Part shown: positions 40,330-45,293 of the stretch, piece after piece
Layout: each line of letters begins with the position of its first letter
Numbering within the stretch: position 1 is the first letter of the stretch
DNA from: Mikrocytos mackini
Taxonomy: Eukaryota; Endomyxa; Ascetosporea; Mikrocytida; Mikrocytiidae
Reading direction: 5' to 3'
Length of the DNA: 45,293 nucleotides
Assembly: GCA_030180075.1 (NCBI GenBank)
Contig: JASNJN010000089.1
Coordinates: 1-45,293, forward strand
Translations under genes and position numbers: made by a program
The notes under the pieces: model-generated
The model's input: the letters and a program-made list of their open reading frames with translations, nothing else
The model's database searches: none
Told to the model about the DNA's origin: nothing

Positions 40330-41589
40330 TTTTAATTATTTATAATAATGCCATTGTTTTCTTAAATACTTTATTTCGTTTTTCATTATAGTTTTGTTTA
40401 ATTTTTTATTTATAATAAGATTTGATTTATATAAACAAATTAAATAAAATGAATACCGTTGATATGAATTAAACCAATAATAACTATCAAATAAATTAAA
40501 TCATAGATCATTATTCTTATAATTATAATTAATTACGGGGTTGGTCGTTTTCTGTTCTTATTAACTCCTTATTTAAGCCTTTTAATATTTTCTTCGTTGT
40601 AAGGCGAGTTACAAGAAACACTATAGGTATTATCTGTCTATGCGTTTATTATTCATTTTACACATCTTGTTAGTTAAAATACCGTTTGCTAGAACTTCGT
40701 TTTGTGATGTACTTTGTAAACTTCAAAATATCTTTTCTGGGGTTCGTTGCAAAGTGGCACGTAATGACAATAGGAATATCATTCATTTGCAACCTTTCCA
40801 CCCCTCGTTTCTACTTATAATGCTCTACTCGCGCCGTTCAAAAAGTTTTCTGTAGAATCTTCATTTGTGTATAAAGTTTGATATAAAGTTGTTAGTTGTA
40901 GAAATAGATTGCTATCTATAGAATGCTTCAATGTTGTGTTTTATAACTCTCTCCTAAAGGAATAATTTTGTAGGGCCTAAAATAAATTTAACTTTGGGAA
41001 ATATTTGAAATAGGGATTTTTGTTCAACAGACTTAGCCATTTGATTATATTATGTGTAAATATATGTTTCGCGGATAGTCGAATTTTAGTGATGCGCCGT
41101 TTAACATATAGTAAGAAAATAACGTTTTTTAAAAAAATATCCAAAATTTAACTTTTATCATGTAATTTCACGGATTTCTGTATGTATGATATGGCACGAC
41201 AAAATTCGAACGGATTCATGAATAACTTTCGATAAAAACGTTTATTTATCGCCTGCCGCGGGCTGAAGCCCATGTTTAAATACATTTTTTTTCGCTATAA
41301 AATTCGACGTGTTTAATTAGTTAACCGCATACCTATGCTTCGCACCTACTAATCGTGATTATCCCTAGTTTTGTTAATAATAAAGTTCATAAGCATCAAG
41401 AATTTTGATGAAATAAAATTTGTGCGTAGTCCACCCTAAGGGGGATATAAATCAAATAGTTAATATATTAAAAAAAATGTTTTTAAAAAATAAAAAAACA
41501 ACAAAAAATAAAATTTCAAGGATACTATTAACATTTTTACTTATTTATAAGAAATTTCTTTTAATCTCTTTAATTCCTCTACCCGCTCA
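40330..41589. other. non-coding stretch between MULE and Helitron
   Basis: No credible gene. It includes a short GC-rich hairpin GGGCTGAAGCCC (about 41260-41271) and the palindrome-like CCACCCTAAGGGGG (41432-41445), either of which could belong to the Helitron's 3' end, but no CTRR terminus was identified. Confidence 0.4.
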
Positions 41590-44560
41590 ATATTTCGTTT
41601 GTTTTCTTTTATTTTTAAATATCTTTCTTGTGTAAATGGAGAAATTTTCAAAATTCTTTATTCTACTTAATCCAACATAAGTTAATCCTGGACAAAATTC
41701 TGATTTCCCAATATCAACAATAACATTCTCTAATGTCAATCCCTGACTTTTATGAATAGTTAAAGCAAAAGCATTTCTGATGGGAAATTGCGTTCTTGAC
41801 TTTTTGTAATTTTTTCATACAAAATTGTAACCCTTTTTATGGGAACAATGTTATCTTTTAAATAAACTGTGTCAGATCTGATATGTTCAAATTGTATCAT
41901 CAATCGATCTGGTATATATTGTCCATTTTCTTTACAAAAAATAACATCTTTTAATATTCCCATCGAGCCATTTGCTAATCCTAAACTTACACAATAGTTC
42001 ACTGTTAAATAAATCGGAGAATTTATCATTAAAAATAAGTGATACTCTAAATTTCCAACTGATTCCGTTTTAACATGTCTTAAATCCGGATGAGAATCCT
42101 TAGCAACCGAAAGATATATTTTATCACTAGACTCTGTCAGTTTTTTCAAGTTGTATGATAAAGCATCTTTATTCGTAGCAAACAATTTTAAGCATCTCAT
42201 TTCATCGTCATAATCTCCGGTTTTAATGAAATTTTTACTGAGGTATGTCCAATCTGAATCCACCGGGCTTCCTATTCTTAATCTTTCGAGAAGTTCTACA
42301 AACCCTGGTGAAGTTTCGTTTTGTTGTCTCATTATTTTATCCAAAATAAATATTTTATTAAATTTCTGATATAAATTATATCCTAGAAAATCTTCGATCC
42401 TGTTTGAATTTTTAGAATATAGTGGAATGCCCTTAACAGGTGGTAGTTGAAATAAATCCCCAACTAATATTATAGAAATACCTCCAAATATTTCGTCATT
42501 TATTTTAATTTGTTTTAATCTCTTATTTAGCCAATACAATTCTAATTGGCTCATCATAGATATCTCGTCAATTAGCAAAAATTCCGTCAGTTTATATTCT
42601 TTTTGGAATTCTTTTAAAACCTTGTCAGATAAATCACATTCTTGTTTCCTGGTAATGGGTAGTTTGAATGATTTATGTAATGTTTGTACATAATCACCTA
42701 TACTCACTACCGCCTTTCCTGTTGTAGCACAAATTAATAATTTCTGTCTTAACAATGATCTTATAATTTTTATCAAATATGTTTTCCCGGTTCCTGCCGA
42801 TCCTATAATGTAAACTAAGTCCGGTTTATTAATTTTTTTATTGGTCATTTTTAAAAAGTAGTCATACACTCTTTTTTGTGAACATGTGAGTGTTAATGTT
42901 TTAATATTCACATAACTGTTTGTAAATAAATAGTGAGGATTATCAAGAACAGAATTGAACAAAGATTCTATGTTTTTATATTTATTTTTATAGTACTGTT
43001 GCCGACAGGATCTATTGCTTTATTGTTTATTTGTGATTTTTTAATTAGTTCTTTTGATATCTCTTCGTTCAAATCTACATAATTTTCAAAATCTTGTTCA
43101 TTATGACGATTAATCACTGAGAGAACATTGTCGTTTTCAAAGATATTCTGTTCGGACGGTACTTGATCTGTACCAATTAAATTTGGTTTTTCTTTTTATC
43201 ATCAGAATACAAACCATAGTTAACATATTTAGTATTTTTTATTGAAAATTCTTCCCATTCATGAATCAACAAAAATTGTTCATTTTCTGAATATGATTTT
43301 TTAAATTGGTATTTTGAATCACGCCAAGGCCTGAATTTAATAAGTTGAAGCAAGCAATATTTAAAATAATTAGGAGTATTCTTAACATAAATATAATTTG
43401 GACTAAATTTTATCACCTTATTAGAAGAGAAATTTTTACGTTTAGCTAATTTATTATTGCATACATAATATTTTGTGATAAAATCATATAAATTCAACTG
43501 TATTTGTTTTTCTGGTCGCTTTTTGTAGAAATAAATTATTATTTTTTAATCAAGTTATCAGAATTTGGATTTTTAATAAGATTTAGTTCTTGTGAATCGT
43601 AAAGATTGACAGATATATAGTCTAAAGAACTTTCATACAATGGNAATCCCATAAGGATGTGTGTACATTCCATTAAGCCAATATATCTTCCACCTAATGT
43701 ATTTAATACAGAAGATTTTAAAATATTAGAAACACTTCTTTCGTTATCATCATTTATTAAATTTTTTATTAGATTTTCTAACCCGAAAGATGTAGATTCG
43801 CTTTTGGTAACATATTTTGTTTAATATTCTACTACGTGGGTTTCTGAGAATAGGAATTGCATATCAACATTTGCTCTCCATCCCAAAATTTGAAATACAT
43901 TATGTGTATTTACTAAACTATCATCTCTTTTAATTTCGTAATTTAAAAAATATTCCCCTATTTTGTTTTTATTATAAAGTAATGATGTTTTCGTATTTTT
44001 TAATTTTGGAAAACCAAACCTACATACAATTTTTTGTTTTTCTTCTTAAACAATATTGTTCGGAGCAAGAGGTATGGCGACAACATCGGTCAACAATTGA
44101 TTTATAATAGGAGGTTAAACATTTTTGTTTATTTGTTTCAACGACAGTTTACATGGGTGGTAGTCTTTATTAAACTTGTCAATAATATTACCATTAAAAT
44201 GAGAAGGCCATTGTTTAATGATATATTTATCTATTATTTTGGTTAATTTATTTTCTTTATTTTCAAATAGAACTTGATCATGTGAAGATAATTTATTACA
44301 CAAAGAAAGTTTAAGAAATTTTAAAACATCAGCGATCATTTTGTTTAAATCAAAATCTAATTTTAATTTTATGAAACCATGTATGTGTATTGTTCCTCGG
44401 TGTTGAAACTCAACACGATACCAAAACCACTCAGAAGGATGAATTCTATTACATGAAATTTTAATAAAAATATCAAATCTTTGCATAAAGTACCAATCAA
44501 TTAATGTTGTTTTCTTTTGTAATAAGATCATCTTGTCTAGAGTTTGCAATTAACCGTTTC
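41590..44560 (-). pseudogene. Helitron Rep/helicase polyprotein, decayed
   Basis: Helitrons transpose by a rolling-circle mechanism using a Rep nuclease fused to a PIF1-type helicase. Right to left: the HUH motif in EFQHRGTIHIHGFIKL (within 44115-44549), FGFPKLKN (about 44005-44030), the two-tyrosine site EY-stop-TKYVTK (43803-43830), then LYDFITKYYV and YCLLQLIKFRPW (43177-43497), a linker, then the PIF1 helicase (41760-42962) with GSAGTGKT, LLIDEISMM and GDLFQLPPV. Motif VI (AFALTIHKSQGLTL) follows in another frame at about 41690-41770. Several frameshifts and stops; the N-terminus before HUH is missing. Confidence 0.88.
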
Positions 44561-45293
44561 GATTGCATATCCGGTATCGAATAGTTTGTTGTCGGATACC
44601 GGAAATATTCGAAAATTTTTTCGATTCACTTATAAAAACACCTTTTTATCAACATTTGAAAACGCTCACATTTTTTAAAAAATTGTGTGTGTTCTAAGAA
44701 AAACATATTTTTCTGTAAATTATCGACGCTCAAAAACATGATATAAAATTTTTAGATTCTTAATCTCTTTAATTGTAATTCACTGGATGTTTCAATCTAA
44801 ATATATAATTTATAGGTAAGACTTATTATTTTAAATAGGATGGTTTATAATTTTATACAACACAATGAAATGATTAATATATTGTTTCCCACTCTTTCCA
44901 TACACAGCTTTCGTTAAATATGTCCTTACCATGCCTATTAGACATTTGTTGTTATCAACATTCCACTCAGTCGTTTATTCTAGATTTTCATTATATGGAG
45001 GTTAATAATTACGACGATTTTCGTTACAAATCTGAACGATATCATAATAATAAATATTTATACAAGGATTAATATAAATGTAACCAATATAAATATAATC
45101 TTAATATAAATAAACCTTTTTATGGTTTTTAACATTTTAAATAAACAAATTATATGATTTAAAGTTCCAAACAACAATATTTTTAAACAAATGAATAACT
45201 TGATTAAAACGATATCTGTATTTGAAATACAATTATATTTAAATCCCAATTTAATTACCTTGTCAATCTATATTTATGGAAATTTTTAATTTA
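44561..45293. other. non-coding AT-rich end of the window
   Basis: No gene recognised. An imperfect inverted repeat built on TATCCGGTATCG and CGGATACCGGA lies at 44570-44607. Confidence 0.4.

Noticed and set aside
41260-41271. GGGCTGAAGCCC hairpin as the Helitron 3' terminus
   Set aside because: No CTRR end follows within the usual distance on the minus strand.
1-45293. tRNA, rRNA or CRISPR array
   Set aside because: No convincing B-box/T-loop with a foldable cloverleaf and no regularly spaced repeats with unique spacers were found by eye on either strand.

Overview
The window looks like draft nuclear sequence (single unresolved bases at 1963, 3569 and 43644) from a microsporidian with a large, transposon-rich, AT-rich genome. 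The reasons are intron-less eukaryotic genes, some with almost no spacing (28 bp and 11 bp between divergent start codons), A/T-rich AAATTT-type motifs directly upstream of start codons, eukaryotic uS11, a divergent Arp3, a short Dicer-like protein, and several fast-evolving membrane proteins with no recognisable family. The species cannot be named from this sequence.

Layout. 1-6.4 kb is a transposon graveyard: a frameshifted hAT transposase, a MITE with GC-rich palindromic ends and a 10-bp target duplication, a decayed Gag-like gene, a LINE reverse-transcriptase scrap, and a roughly 970-bp element with inverted ends. 6.5-25.5 kb is the gene-bearing core: a TM-anchored 687-aa protein, a signal-peptide/TM 365-aa protein (minus), Arp3 (minus), a decayed gene stretch (11.6-14.2 kb), uS11/RPS14 (minus), a Dicer-like RNase III (minus), an ABCF ATPase whose frame is cut by an in-frame stop, an insulin-degrading-enzyme-type M16 protease, an RBM26/27-like RNA-binding protein (minus) and a small basic protein. 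25.6-33.3 kb holds a second GC-palindrome MITE, then a 383-codon membrane-protein gene split in two by a Ty3/gypsy retrotransposon (27063-31692). A foldback MITE is nested in the left LTR of that retrotransposon. A second, unrelated hAT remnant follows. 33.3-36.1 kb has a small TM protein and an intact 739-aa AAA-ATPase-like/PD-(D/E)XK nuclease. From 36.1 kb on, everything is mobile DNA: the LTR and integrase of a second Ty3 family, two MITE-like elements, a MULE transposase with a lost catalytic Asp, and a decayed Helitron (Rep plus PIF1 helicase, minus).

How the parts relate. Two points tie the window together. First, the retrotransposon insertion can be reconstructed exactly: the 5-bp target duplication GTTCT and the reading frame both close across it, and the MITE inside its LTR dates the order of events. 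Second, two different Ty3 families in the window share an unusual compact layout, with LTRs of only 157 and 154 bp that each carry a likely Gag start codon. A Dicer-like gene and many inverted-repeat elements occur together, which makes RNA-based silencing of transposons a plausible but untested link. No tRNA, rRNA or CRISPR array was found.
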